A stretch of 64,000 bases of DNA, taken from positions 1-64,000 of the forward strand of contig CAMCVI010000011.1 of NCBI GenBank assembly GCA_945881885.1, written 5' to 3'. How positions within the stretch are numbered: position 1 is the stretch's first letter; each line of letters starts with the position of its first letter. Of the stretch, positions 1-8,530 are shown piece by piece. Source of the DNA: Chryseobacterium gleum (GTDB lineage Bacteria; Bacteroidota; Bacteroidia; Flavobacteriales; Flavobacteriaceae). The notes under the pieces are model-generated. The model ran no database searches. It had not been told where the DNA came from and saw only the letters and a list, made by a program, of their open reading frames with translations. A program made the translations under genes and the position numbers.

Positions 1-1935
1 TCAGACGGAGACGGTGTTGATGATGCGCAAGAAGCGATCGACGGAACAGATCCAAACGATTTTTGTGATTACAACGCTTCAAGTGTAACAAGTGCTCCAA
101 GCGCAGCATGGTTAGCAGCTGATTGTGATGGTGATGGCACCCCTAATGGTACTGATACCGATCCTTTAGATCCATGTGTATACACTGCTGGTTCAACACC
201 AAACACTTCAAATCCAGTTTGGCAAGCGGCTGATTGTGATGGCGATGGATTAACAAATAACACAGAAGGTTTAGATGACACAGATGGAGACGGAATACCT
301 GATTTTGAAGAGATAGACTCTGATGGAGATGGGATTCCAGACAGTACCGAAGCTGGATCTAATCCAAATAACCCTATAGATACTGATGGAGACGGAACAC
401 CAGATTACCAAGATATTGATTCTGATGGCGACGGTATTCCAGATGCAACAGAAGACGCTGGATGTACAGGAACAGCTCCATGTACACCAACTGATACAGA
501 TGGAGACGGAACACCAAACTACTTAGACCAAGACAGTGATGGTGATGGTATCCCAGACAGTATAGAAGATGCAGCATGTACGGGAGTAACTCCATGTACA
601 CCAACTGATACAGATGGCGATGGTACTCCAGACTATTTAGATATTGATTCTGATGGCGACGGTATTCCAGATGCAACAGAAGACGCTGGTTGTACAGGAA
701 CAGCTCCATGTACACCAACCGATACAGACGGAGACGGAACACCAAACTACTTAGACCAAGACAGTGATGGTGATGGTATCCCAGACAGTATAGAAGATGC
801 AGCATGTACGGGAGTAACTCCATGTGTGCCAACTGATACAGATGGCGATGGTATTCCAAATTATCTAGATTTAGACTCTGATAATGATGGCATCTTAGAC
901 AGTTATGAAAATTCAGTTTGTACACCTGCTGTAACATTATGTGATACAGATGGTGACGGAACACCAAACTACTTAGACCAAGACAGTGATAATGATGGAA
1001 TTTCAGATGTGTTTGAATCTAATGGAACTGATGCCAATGGAGACGGAATGGCAGACGGACCAATCAATGGAAACGGAGTACCTCAAAGTGCTAACGGCGG
1101 AGCAAATCCACCAAATACCGACGGAGATGGAAATTCTGATCCTTATGATATTGATGATGATGGCGACGGAATCGACACTATTGATGAAGATGTGGATAAC
1201 AATGGCGATCCAAGAAATGATGATACAGATGCAGATGGCACACCAAACTATTTAGATTTAGATGCTGATGGTGACGGAGTTACAGATGCTCAAGAAATTT
1301 TAGACGGAACTGATCCTTATGACCCTTGTGATTTTGAAGCTTCAAGTATTACACTTCCACAAGCAGCAAGCTGGAACAATGCAGATTGTGACGGCGATGG
1401 GGTAACAAATGGTCAGGAAATTATTGACGGAACAGATCCAGCTGATGGCTGTGATGCAATAATGGCAAATGCAACATTACCATTAAGTCAAGCATTCTTA
1501 GAAGGAGATTGTGATGGAGATGGATTATCAAATGGCGAAGAAATTGGACCAAATCCAAACGAACCATTTGATCCAAACGGTAATGGAATTCCAGATTATT
1601 TAGAAGTAAATAATCATACTCCATCTGATGATGATTTGGAAATCTTCAACTTGGTTACACCAAATGGAGATGGTGATAACGATGTGTTAGTAATTCGTAA
1701 CATTGAAAGATACCCAGAAAATTCATTAGAAATTTATAACCGATGGGGTGTTAAAGTATTTGGAGTTGAAGGATATGGTCAAAATGGTAAATTCTTTAGA
1801 GGTATTTCTGAAGGAAGAGCAACCATAAACCAATCTTCAGAATTACCAGTAGGAACGTATTGGTATATCTTAAAATACAAAAATGCTACTGGTGAATGGA
1901 AACAACGAGTAGGTTATTTATATCTAAACAAATAA
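1..1935 (+). CDS. Secreted repeat protein with TSP3-like calcium repeats and T9SS type B (CHU_C) C-terminus, 5' partial
   Basis: The frame is open from base 1, so the N-terminus lies outside the window; 644 residues are visible. About the first 500 residues are thrombospondin-type-3-like repeats with the Asp-rich calcium-binding pattern DxDGDGxPD, interspersed with Cys-containing segments (e.g. GCTGTAPC). The last ~102 residues match the gliding-motility-associated C-terminal domain (CHU_C family, type B T9SS signal): LVTPNGDGDND, then LEIYNRWGVKVF and the terminal GTYWYILKY...GYLYL strand. Such proteins are normally exported by the type IX system and held on the surface or released. The following PorP/SprF and OmpA genes fit as partners. 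The function of the passenger is unknown; an adhesin or motility-related role is only an inference. Confidence 0.9.
   Translation, partial: SDGDGVDDAQEAIDGTDPNDFCDYNASSVTSAPSAAWLAADCDGDGTPNGTDTDPLDPCVYTAGSTPNTSNPVWQAADCDGDGLTNNTEGLDDTDGDGIPDFEEIDSDGDGIPDSTEAGSNPNNPIDTDGDGTPDYQDIDSDGDGIPDATEDAGCTGTAPCTPTDTDGDGTPNYLDQDSDGDGIPDSIEDAACTGVTPCTPTDTDGDGTPDYLDIDSDGDGIPDATEDAGCTGTAPCTPTDTDGDGTPNYLDQDSDGDGIPDSIEDAACTGVTPCVPTDTDGDGIPNYLDLDSDNDGILDSYENSVCTPAVTLCDTDGDGTPNYLDQDSDNDGISDVFESNGTDANGDGMADGPINGNGVPQSANGGANPPNTDGDGNSDPYDIDDDGDGIDTIDEDVDNNGDPRNDDTDADGTPNYLDLDADGDGVTDAQEILDGTDPYDPCDFEASSITLPQAASWNNADCDGDGVTNGQEIIDGTDPADGCDAIMANATLPLSQAFLEGDCDGDGLSNGEEIGPNPNEPFDPNGNGIPDYLEVNNHTPSDDDLEIFNLVTPNGDGDNDVLVIRNIERYPENSLEIYNRWGVKVFGVEGYGQNGKFFRGISEGRATINQSSELPVGTYWYILKYKNATGEWKQRVGYLYLNK
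412..867 (+). repeat. Two near-identical 228-bp tandem repeat units inside the TSP3 region
   Basis: Unit 1 is 412-639 and unit 2 is 640-867, each coding 76 residues. Reading them side by side, most of the unit is base-for-base identical, with isolated silent-type changes and a more divergent last ~25 bases. This points to recent duplication or gene conversion within the coding sequence. Confidence 0.9.
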
Positions 1936-1943
1936 AAACAAAT

Positions 1944-1976
1944 AAGGGGGGTGAAATAACACTTCATCCCCTTTTT
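1944..1976 (+). terminator. Rho-independent terminator after the repeat protein
   Basis: The G-rich arm AAGGGGGGTGAA pairs with TTCATCCCCTT, with one bulge and a G-T pair, and is followed by a T run. It lies directly after the stop of the surface-protein gene and before the PorP/SprF gene. Confidence 0.7.
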
Positions 1977-1990
1977 AATAAAGCAATACT

Positions 1991-2920
1991 ATGAAAAAAG
2001 TTTTAAGAAGTATTATTTTTAGTTTTTTTGCGATTGCGACGCTTCACGCACAGCAAGATGCCCAATATACTAATTACATGTACAATACCATGAATATCAA
2101 TCCCGCTTACGCAGGTTCAAGGGGTAATATGAGCATATTTGGGTTGCATAGAACACAATGGGTAGGATTAGATGGTGCGCCAACCACAAACACATTTGCA
2201 ATGCACACTCCTGTAAGAAATTCAAATGTTGGTGTAGGACTTAGTTTTATGAATGATGTCATAGGCCCATCGGAAGAAAGTACTATTTCAGCAGATTTCT
2301 CCTACACTATTAACACTTCTGATACCTATAAATTGGCATTTGGTCTTCGCGCAACTGCACATTTATTAAATGTAGATTTTTCGAAACTACACATATATAA
2401 TCAAGGAGATGCGTTAGCACAGTATAACATTGACAATCGTTTTTCTCCAAATTTAGGAGCGGGTGCATATTGGTATTCTGAAAACACTTATTTTGGGATT
2501 TCTATTCCAAACATGTTAGAAACGCAACATTTTGATAAATCGCAAATAGCGTATAGTGCTACTTCAGTTCCTTATGAGCGTATGCACTATCATATTATTG
2601 GAGGAAAAGTATTCGATATACATCCTTCTATTCAATTTAAACCTGCATTTTTGGCTAAAATTGTCGAAGGCGCTCCTTTACAATTGGATCTTTCAGCAAA
2701 CTTTATGTTTCAAGAAAAATTTACTTTAGGAGCTGCTTACAGATGGGATGCGGCAATGAGTGCCTTAGCAGGATTTCAAGTAAACGACAATTGGTTTATT
2801 GGATACGGATACGATGCAGAAGTTACCAAATTAGCCAATTATAATTCGGGTTCTCATGAATTATTTTTGAGATATGAATTCAGCAGAAAGAAACAAGTAG
2901 TATCGCCAAGATTTTTCTAA
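1991..2920 (+). CDS. Type IX secretion system PorP/SprF family membrane protein
   Basis: This is a 309-residue protein with a signal peptide (about residues 1-20, ending LHA before QQ). It has the family start DAQYTNYMYNTMNINPAYAGSRG and a long run of alternating beta strands ending in a charged and aromatic C-terminus, as expected for an outer-membrane barrel. PorP/SprF proteins are known to be needed for secretion or attachment of specific T9SS cargo, notably proteins with CHU_C-type C-termini. The gene lies just downstream of such a cargo gene and 10 bp before an OmpA-family gene, the usual arrangement. The start is the only Met preceding the signal peptide. The family assignment is firm; the pairing with the upstream cargo is inferred from position. 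Confidence 0.93.
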   Translation: MKKVLRSIIFSFFAIATLHAQQDAQYTNYMYNTMNINPAYAGSRGNMSIFGLHRTQWVGLDGAPTTNTFAMHTPVRNSNVGVGLSFMNDVIGPSEESTISADFSYTINTSDTYKLAFGLRATAHLLNVDFSKLHIYNQGDALAQYNIDNRFSPNLGAGAYWYSENTYFGISIPNMLETQHFDKSQIAYSATSVPYERMHYHIIGGKVFDIHPSIQFKPAFLAKIVEGAPLQLDLSANFMFQEKFTLGAAYRWDAAMSALAGFQVNDNWFIGYGYDAEVTKLANYNSGSHELFLRYEFSRKKQVVSPRFF

Positions 2921-2930
2921 AAAACAAACT

Positions 2931-4850
2931 ATGAAAAAGCAATTAATTTATTCACTATGGATTGTACTGATTGGTACACAGGTCATAGTAGCTCAAAAAA
3001 ACAATTTAAATCTTGCTCAAAAAAAGTATGATGAATTGGCCTTTCCAAAAGCCATAAAACTATATGAAGCATTAGCAAAAGACGGATACAAGTCAAAAGA
3101 ATTGTATGAAAATTTAGCAAACTCGTATTATTATAAAGCAGATTTTGCACCTGCTAAAATTTGGTATGATTCTTTGTTTACTCTTACGGATGTGCTTTCT
3201 GCAAACACGTATAATAAATATGTAAATGCATTAAAAACGCAAGGTGACTACACAAAAGCGGATATAATTATGCAAAAAATGGGAGTTAAATATCCAAATG
3301 ATGCTCGTGTAAAAGTGTATAATTCAAATAAAGAATATTTAGCACAAATTTCTACATTCGCTAATAAAGCTAACGTAAAGAATGCTGGGATAAATTCAGA
3401 GTACTTTGATTTTTCACCTGCCTTTTTAGGAGAAAAATCAGTAGTATTTACTTCTACAAAAGCAACCAAAAAAACAATGGTAACCAAACATAATTGGACC
3501 AACGAATCGTACACTAATTTGTATGTTGTAGATTTTGAAAACGATACCATTATTAAGGCTTCAAAAGGATTAAATGCTAAAATAAATAAATTTTATAATG
3601 AATCGTCAGCGGTATTTACTAAAGACGGGAAAACGATGTATTTTACCCGAAACAACCAACTAAAAACAAAAGCGAAAACAGATACTTTAAATACGGTTTT
3701 ATTAAAAATATATAAGGCTACTTTTAATGGCAAAAAATGGACAAATGTAATTGAATTGCCCTTTAATAGCGATAATTTTAGTTGCGCACACCCAGCGCTT
3801 TCTCCAGATGAAAAACTATTGTATTTTTCATCAAACCGACCAGGAACTAAAGGCATGTCTGATATTTACAAAATAGCTATTTTAGAAAACGATACTTTTG
3901 GTGAACCAGAAAACTTAGGTGCAAATGTTAATACAGAAGGAAGAGAAACCTTCCCATTTATTACTAAAGACAATGTATTAGTTTTTGCATCAGATGCCAG
4001 AACCGGATTAGGTGGATTGGATATGTTTTACGTTGATTTAGAAAATGAATCAAATGAAATTAAAACTTTCGGAAAACCTATAAATTCATCATTTGATGAT
4101 TTTGGTTTAATTTACAATGGTGATGCTCAAGATGGTTATTTTACCTCAAATCGTCCAGAAGACAATAAAGGTAAAGACGACATATACCGCTTTAAAGGGT
4201 TAGAAATTCCAAAGACATTAAAGTTAAATGCAATAGTTATTGAAGAAGTAAATAGTCAAACTGTAGAAGCAAGTGCAATTATTGTTGACGAAAACAAAAA
4301 ACAAATTGCACAGATAATATCTAAAAACGGAAAATTTGAAATTCCTAATTTAGAGCAAGGCAAAAAGTACTTTATTACTATCACACACCCTAATTTTGAA
4401 ACCTACGAAGGACCAATTTCATCAAAGGAAAAACAAGCGGACATCGTTTTTAAACTAAAGAAAAAAGAATTAGAACTTTCGGAAGTAGATGTAGCTAAGA
4501 TTTTAGAAATTCCTGCTATTTATTTTGATTTAGATAAGTATTTTATAAGAAAAGATGCGGCAGTAGAATTACAAAAAATTGCGGATATTATGAAAGAATA
4601 TCCAAAAATGAAAATTGATATTCGATCGCATACCGATAGTAGAAATGCAACGGAATACAATCAAAAATTATCTCAACAAAGAGCTGATGCCACTAAAGCC
4701 TGGTTAATTAAAAAAGGGATTTCTTCAGAACGTTTAAAAGCCTCTGGTTATGGCGAATCGAGATTAGTAAATGCCTGTGCAGATGGAATTACTTGTACTG
4801 AACAGCAACACCAAGAAAACAGAAGATCAGAGTTTATAATTATAGAATAA
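2931..4850 (+). CDS. OmpA-family protein with TPR, PD40-like and peptidoglycan-binding domains
   Basis: The protein has 639 residues. A signal peptide (1-21) is followed by TPR-like helices (about 25-150) and then a PD40/WD40-like beta-propeller region (about 150-420) with motifs such as ALSPDEKLLYFSSNRPG. A carboxypeptidase-regulatory-like beta module covers about 430-510 and an OmpA peptidoglycan-binding domain about 525-639 (IYFDLDKYFIRKDA, RSHTDSR, RRSEFII). This architecture is standard for Bacteroidota proteins encoded next to PorP/SprF genes; it resembles PorE and the SprE-side accessory proteins and probably anchors a secretion or motility complex to the cell wall. It starts 10 bp after the PorP/SprF stop, so the two are almost certainly co-transcribed. 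Confidence 0.92.
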   Translation: MKKQLIYSLWIVLIGTQVIVAQKNNLNLAQKKYDELAFPKAIKLYEALAKDGYKSKELYENLANSYYYKADFAPAKIWYDSLFTLTDVLSANTYNKYVNALKTQGDYTKADIIMQKMGVKYPNDARVKVYNSNKEYLAQISTFANKANVKNAGINSEYFDFSPAFLGEKSVVFTSTKATKKTMVTKHNWTNESYTNLYVVDFENDTIIKASKGLNAKINKFYNESSAVFTKDGKTMYFTRNNQLKTKAKTDTLNTVLLKIYKATFNGKKWTNVIELPFNSDNFSCAHPALSPDEKLLYFSSNRPGTKGMSDIYKIAILENDTFGEPENLGANVNTEGRETFPFITKDNVLVFASDARTGLGGLDMFYVDLENESNEIKTFGKPINSSFDDFGLIYNGDAQDGYFTSNRPEDNKGKDDIYRFKGLEIPKTLKLNAIVIEEVNSQTVEASAIIVDENKKQIAQIISKNGKFEIPNLEQGKKYFITITHPNFETYEGPISSKEKQADIVFKLKKKELELSEVDVAKILEIPAIYFDLDKYFIRKDAAVELQKIADIMKEYPKMKIDIRSHTDSRNATEYNQKLSQQRADATKAWLIKKGISSERLKASGYGESRLVNACADGITCTEQQHQENRRSEFIIIE

Positions 4851-4872
4851 TTAATTACAATAGAAGTGTTAA

Positions 4873-4908
4873 AAATCTAATCTGTTTCCTAATAGATTAG
4901 ATTTTTTT
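4873..4908 (+). terminator. Rho-independent terminator after the OmpA-family gene
   Basis: A perfect 11-bp stem AAATCTAATCT / AGATTAGATTT with a 10-nt loop, followed by seven T residues, closes the PorP-OmpA operon. Confidence 0.9.
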
Positions 4909-4927
4909 GTTTCACAAACATTAAAAC

Positions 4928-4946
4928 AAAAGTATTTAATACTTTT
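4928..4946. promoter_or_regulatory. 19-bp palindrome upstream of the thioredoxin-fold gene
   Basis: AAAAGTATT and AATACTTTT flank a single central T, ending 21 bp before the ATG at 4968. It could be an operator or part of the promoter. It has no T run, so it is a poor terminator candidate. Nothing in the sequence says which protein would bind it. Confidence 0.35.
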
Positions 4947-4967
4947 ATATGCTTAAAAAATACACAC

Positions 4968-6296
4968 ATGAAAAACGCATTTTACATTCTATCTTTTTTT
5001 TTAATATTAAGTTTTGGTTTTTCTCAAAATAAAACTAATATAAAGCCTGTAACAAAACAAGGTTATGAAGTAACAATTCAAACTCAAAATTTACTTAACG
5101 AAACATTACAACTTTCATTTGTATACGGAATTAACAAAAAAACATTCGTGGTAGATAGTGTAAAAATAAAAAGTAATGTTCAAAAAGTAGTTTTTAACGA
5201 ACCAAAAAAGATTGTTGGGGCTATTTATAAATTAGCGCTAAAATCGAATCCAAATTTTATTGAATTGGCTATTGATAATGGGAATTCAATTCAGTTAAAA
5301 GCATCTGGAACCAATATTCAAAATTGGGAAATTCTATCAAATGCGCTAAATAAAGATTTCTTAGATTATCAAAGAAAAACCAACGCGCTATCAAAACTTG
5401 AACAAGCTGAAAGCAGAAATCAACTTCAGAATAAATATCCAAATACAATGTTATACATTTACTTTTGGGCAGAAAACAAAACGCAATTACCAAAAATTAC
5501 AGACGCAAATGATCAGCAAGTAGCTTATGATTCGTTTTTTGATACCGTAAATTCAAATGATAAAAGATTGGCATTTTTACCAAACATCAATAAATTATTA
5601 TATAAACTGGTAACTATTTTGCCATTAACCAATGAGAATTACATTAAACACATTGACAAATTATTGAAAGGCCTGGATTGTAAAACACAAAATTATGCCA
5701 TTTTTACAAAGTACATCTCGGCAAATTTAGCATTTTTTGAAAGTTCTAATTTAGAAATCGCATACAATCATCTGTATGAAAATTATATCAAGGACAATAC
5801 TTGTAAATCGTTTTCAGATACCGATATGAATAAATTCACCAATGAATACGATACAAATAAAAAAGTGCCATTAAATAGTGTTTTTCCAGAATTAACTTTT
5901 GCTAAGAAAGACAGCACAGCTGTAAAAATTCAAGATATTTACTCCAAAAATGAATATACATTAGTCACTTTTTTTAGTCCAACTTGCCAACATTGCATAG
6001 ATAAACTGCCAGAAATAAAAAAGTTTATGGTAAATATTAAGGAAAAATACCCAAATAAAAAAACAGCATGGGTAGCCATCCTAAATGATAAAGAGGAGGA
6101 CAAATGGTTGCCGTTTATTGAAAAAAACCAACTTGATACCGCCGCAATTAATTTAAAATCTTTAGACCCTAATAGAGCATATCAACAAGTATTAAATGCC
6201 TATTCAAATCCTTGTTATTTTTTGGTTAATAAGGAAGGAAAAGTAATGTTGAAGTCGTTTAATAATAAAGCTATTTTAGAAATTATTAATCGTTAG
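4968..6296 (+). CDS. Exported thioredoxin-fold protein (TlpA/DUF5106-like)
   Basis: The protein has 442 residues with an N-terminal signal peptide (FFLILSFGFSQN). The N-terminal half (about 25-290) resembles the DUF4369/DUF5106-type beta-rich plus helical region that precedes thioredoxin domains in Bacteroidota. The C-terminal domain (about 295-442) is thioredoxin-like, with FFSPTCQHC giving a CxxC pair at residues 340 and 343, and a downstream NPCYFLVNKEGK cis-Pro-type segment. The expected role is periplasmic thiol-disulfide exchange, for example reducing cytochrome c maturation partners or other exported proteins. It is flanked by a terminator upstream and the island downstream, so it is probably a single-gene unit. 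The partner is unknown. Confidence 0.85.
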   Translation: MKNAFYILSFFLILSFGFSQNKTNIKPVTKQGYEVTIQTQNLLNETLQLSFVYGINKKTFVVDSVKIKSNVQKVVFNEPKKIVGAIYKLALKSNPNFIELAIDNGNSIQLKASGTNIQNWEILSNALNKDFLDYQRKTNALSKLEQAESRNQLQNKYPNTMLYIYFWAENKTQLPKITDANDQQVAYDSFFDTVNSNDKRLAFLPNINKLLYKLVTILPLTNENYIKHIDKLLKGLDCKTQNYAIFTKYISANLAFFESSNLEIAYNHLYENYIKDNTCKSFSDTDMNKFTNEYDTNKKVPLNSVFPELTFAKKDSTAVKIQDIYSKNEYTLVTFFSPTCQHCIDKLPEIKKFMVNIKEKYPNKKTAWVAILNDKEEDKWLPFIEKNQLDTAAINLKSLDPNRAYQQVLNAYSNPCYFLVNKEGKVMLKSFNNKAILEIINR

Positions 6297-6378
6297 GTAA
6301 TGTTTTACCATCCTGTTTTTGATAACATTATGAAGCAATTATTGTATGTCTTTAAACTAAAGCGGCCTTTTTCCTAAG

Positions 6379-6425
6379 AGCGTATTTAGTTAATAATTCA
6401 AATTTAATAATTTTTAAAATACGCT
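6379..6425. repeat. Inverted repeat near the left side of the island
   Basis: AGCGTATTT at 6379-6387 and AAATACGCT at 6417-6425 form a 9-bp inverted repeat around an AT-rich spacer of 29 bases. The gene-free stretch 6297-6549 holds nothing else I can recognise. The repeat is close to where the left end of the recombinase island should be, but a link to integration is only a guess. Confidence 0.4.
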
Positions 6426-6549
6426 TTAAGTTTTAAACTAAATCAGCACACTTTTATTGACGATTTTCAATTAAAAATTATAAATAGTTACGTATTGATT
6501 TGTAAATAAATACAATAATTTAAATTGATTTTTATCAATTTTTATTGAC

Positions 6550-6921
6550 TTACATTGATTTTTTGGGCAGATTGTAATAAAGAGTTTTTGGAGTTTGGTT
6601 TCCTTCTAATTTTTTCTCTTTTTTACGTTTTAAATTATAGTAAATAGAAGCTGAAACCGCAACAACTATTCCAGCAAATAACATTGGTTTCCAATTGTTT
6701 TTTAGGTAAGTTGTAATTAAATATTGTGGCGGTATTGTCTCAATAATAAGAGGAATTTTGTTTGATGCTTGAGGAAAGTCTATAGGCATGTTTTCATAAC
6801 CGCTTTCAAAATTCCCAGTGGTGATAATTTTATTTACAAAATGCTCTGATTGTTTTTTTAATAAATCCTGCTGATAAGCAAGAGGAAATGATTCTGCGGT
6901 CGTCAAGTCTCTTAATTTCAT
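6550..6921 (-). CDS. Unknown small protein with one membrane segment
   Basis: This 123-residue protein is not recognised. A soluble N-terminal part (1-75) is followed by a single hydrophobic segment (about 79-96, MLFAGIVVAVSASIYYN) and then a very basic stretch KRKKEKK and a polar tail. The charge pattern suggests the long N-terminus is outside and the short C-terminal tail is cytoplasmic. Its ATG overlaps the stop of the upstream gene by four bases, so the two are translationally coupled. It is the last of three minus-strand genes on the island. No function can be assigned. Confidence 0.6.
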   Translation of the reverse strand: MKLRDLTTAESFPLAYQQDLLKKQSEHFVNKIITTGNFESGYENMPIDFPQASNKIPLIIETIPPQYLITTYLKNNWKPMLFAGIVVAVSASIYYNLKRKKEKKLEGNQTPKTLYYNLPKKSM

Positions 6922-7130
6922 TTGTTGGGTATTTTTTCTATTATATAATTATCGTTTTTTGCATCAATTAAAATCAACCCATAATCATAACAAATTTGGA
7001 TTTCACGATTTGTATCTGAATCAATTTGTTTTCTATGATAAATAGGAAATTCAAAGCCCTCATAGAGTAATAGGCTTTTATTTGTAACTCCCGATTTGAT
7101 ATAATTAATACTTTCCTTAATTTTTATCAT
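6918..7130 (-). CDS. Unknown 70-residue protein of the island
   Basis: The protein is not recognised; it is a small protein with mixed alpha/beta character (KESINYIKSG..., ICYDYGLILIDAK). I chose the ATG at 7130 because it falls seven bases after the stop of the preceding minus-strand gene. The longer frame from 7184 would overlap that gene by 47 bases and add a Lys-rich low-complexity extension. The 3' end overlaps the start of the next gene by four bases, which indicates a coupled three-gene operon. No function is assigned. Confidence 0.5.
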   Translation of the reverse strand: MIKIKESINYIKSGVTNKSLLLYEGFEFPIYHRKQIDSDTNREIQICYDYGLILIDAKNDNYIIEKIPNK

Positions 7131-7137
7131 AATCTGT

Positions 7138-7350
7138 TTATTTTTTTTTGCTTTTTTTTTTGAAATCACTTTCAATTTTATCAATTACTTTTCGTTTATC
7201 ATTATTGCTATCGATGCGATGCTGTGAAGAACAATAAACTTGTCGTCCATCTGTTGGAATAAATTCCATGTTACAGTCGGTTTTTTTACATAACTTTCGT
7301 GGATAGGTTCTATTTGAAAACCTTTTATTTATTAAATTTTTCTTTATCAT
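7138..7350 (-). CDS. Small zinc-ribbon-like protein
   Basis: The protein has 70 residues and is strongly basic, with Cys/His pairs spaced as in a treble-clef or zinc ribbon (KLCKKTDCNMEF and QVYCSSQHR). The pattern C-x4-C...C-x3-H resembles short zinc-finger proteins common on Bacteroidota mobile elements. The tail is Lys-rich. It is the first gene of the minus-strand trio and is divergent from the MerR-like gene at 7450, with a 99-bp AT-rich intergenic region that probably carries both promoters. Nucleic-acid binding is an inference from the residues. Confidence 0.55.
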   Translation of the reverse strand: MIKKNLINKRFSNRTYPRKLCKKTDCNMEFIPTDGRQVYCSSQHRIDSNNDKRKVIDKIESDFKKKSKKK

Positions 7351-7449
7351 AAAAATATCTATTAAATTTTTTTCAAATATAAAAAATAATTTATATATTT
7401 ACCAAATGGTTAACATCTTTTTACTTAAATTACAAAAATAATTTGATTT

Positions 7450-8301
7450 ATGAACAAAAATGAGAGAATAAAAATAGGACGATTGATTTCAAACGATTGC
7501 TTTTTGCCCGAAAACTTGAACATAACCGCAAGACAATTTAATTATTGGAGAAATTGTAATGTTTTGCCTTTTTTCTTAAAGGAAAAAAAAGGGTATATGA
7601 ATATGTCGGAGGCACTTTGGATATTAATTATCAATGAATTATCAAATATTGGAGTAAACACCAAAAAATTACAAAATCTTTCTGATAACATTTGGGTAGT
7701 TCCATTTGAAAAAAAATACGCAGATGGAGTTTTTAAAGAAGCACTTATTTATGAAAATTTAGATTTATCTGAAAAAAAGTCAATTGAAGAGTTAATAAAG
7801 TCTGATCACGTAATGAATACAATTTTCAGAAAAGAGATAAATCCTTTTACAGATGCATTTAAAAGTTGTTTGATTTCAAATAGAAGTGTTGTTTCATTTA
7901 TTTATTGCCCTAAGACAGGCAAATATTCTTTTAATTTTAGCAATGTTGGTTTAACTGCTGATTTAAACAATTTGTATTTTGGTGAAACCTTAATAGTTAT
8001 TCCATTCCTACCTCTAATTTCAAAATTAGTTGGAATTGAAATTGGAAAGAGCAATACAGATTTGGAGTATTTATCTTCTATAGAAAACCAAATTCGAAGA
8101 GTATTGTTTTTTGACAAACCTAAACTATTAGAGATTGATTTGCAGCAAAATGGATTGCCAAAAATAATTAAAATTACCGAAGAACATAAAAAACCAGAAG
8201 AGTTAGCTAAGTTTTTCCTTACAAATAAGCTCCCTAATGGCTCAAAGATTACTATAGAAACTAGAAGTCAAGGAAATTATAAAGTAACTATAAAAGCCTA
8301 G
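7450..8301 (+). CDS. Unknown protein with MerR-like helix-turn-helix start
   Basis: The protein has 283 residues. The first ~75 look like a MerR-type winged helix: NITARQFNYWRNCNVLPF is the classic 'helix-turn-helix then aromatic pair' segment, followed by a glycine turn and MSEALWILIINELSNIG. The rest is mixed alpha/beta with no motif I recognise; the last 60 residues (about 220-283) contain repeated charged strands. It could be the element's regulator, or a replication- or excision-type accessory factor. It lies upstream of, and in the same direction as, the recombinase. There is no clear Shine-Dalgarno, as is usual in Bacteroidota. Confidence 0.6.
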   Translation: MNKNERIKIGRLISNDCFLPENLNITARQFNYWRNCNVLPFFLKEKKGYMNMSEALWILIINELSNIGVNTKKLQNLSDNIWVVPFEKKYADGVFKEALIYENLDLSEKKSIEELIKSDHVMNTIFRKEINPFTDAFKSCLISNRSVVSFIYCPKTGKYSFNFSNVGLTADLNNLYFGETLIVIPFLPLISKLVGIEIGKSNTDLEYLSSIENQIRRVLFFDKPKLLEIDLQQNGLPKIIKITEEHKKPEELAKFFLTNKLPNGSKITIETRSQGNYKVTIKA

Positions 8302-8365
8302 TTTATGAGAAATGTAAAACTTAATCGGTTCCTGAAGAATCAGCCCGTTATATCTTTATCTAGAT

Positions 8366-8530
8366 ATGGGCCATTATTCAAATCAAAATAGATGTAATAG
8401 TCAATTACTGAAACCAGAAGCTATTAAAAAAATATTAAAAAACGTTGACGAGGAAATTCTATATGAACTTTCATTACAACTTTATGAATTTACAAAATTA
8501 ATTTTAGAACAAATAAAAGATGAAAACTAA
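8366..8530 (+). CDS. 54-residue protein preceding the serine recombinase
   Basis: An ATG frame begins MGHYSNQNRC and ends with a predicted amphipathic helical stretch (KILKNVDEEILYELSLQLYEFTKLILEQIK). It stops 11 bases inside the recombinase gene, whose ATG at 8520 lies within its last codons. The overlap and the helix-rich composition argue for a real, translationally coupled gene rather than noise. It may be a recombination-directionality or regulatory peptide; that is inference. Confidence 0.5.
   Translation: MGHYSNQNRCNSQLLKPEAIKKILKNVDEEILYELSLQLYEFTKLILEQIKDEN

Noticed and set aside
412..867. Regular repeats that might be a CRISPR array
   Set aside because: They are in-frame coding repeats of 228 bp without spacers, and no cas gene is nearby.
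374..967. 197-residue minus-strand frame rich in Leu, His and Tyr opposite the TSP3 repeats
   Set aside because: It is the antisense shadow of repetitive Asp/Gly codons; it repeats with the same 228-bp period and has no domain.
6379..6425. Inverted repeat as the left attachment site of the island
   Set aside because: It has no similarity to the tRNA-Leu junction at the right end, so there is no evidence that it is an att site.
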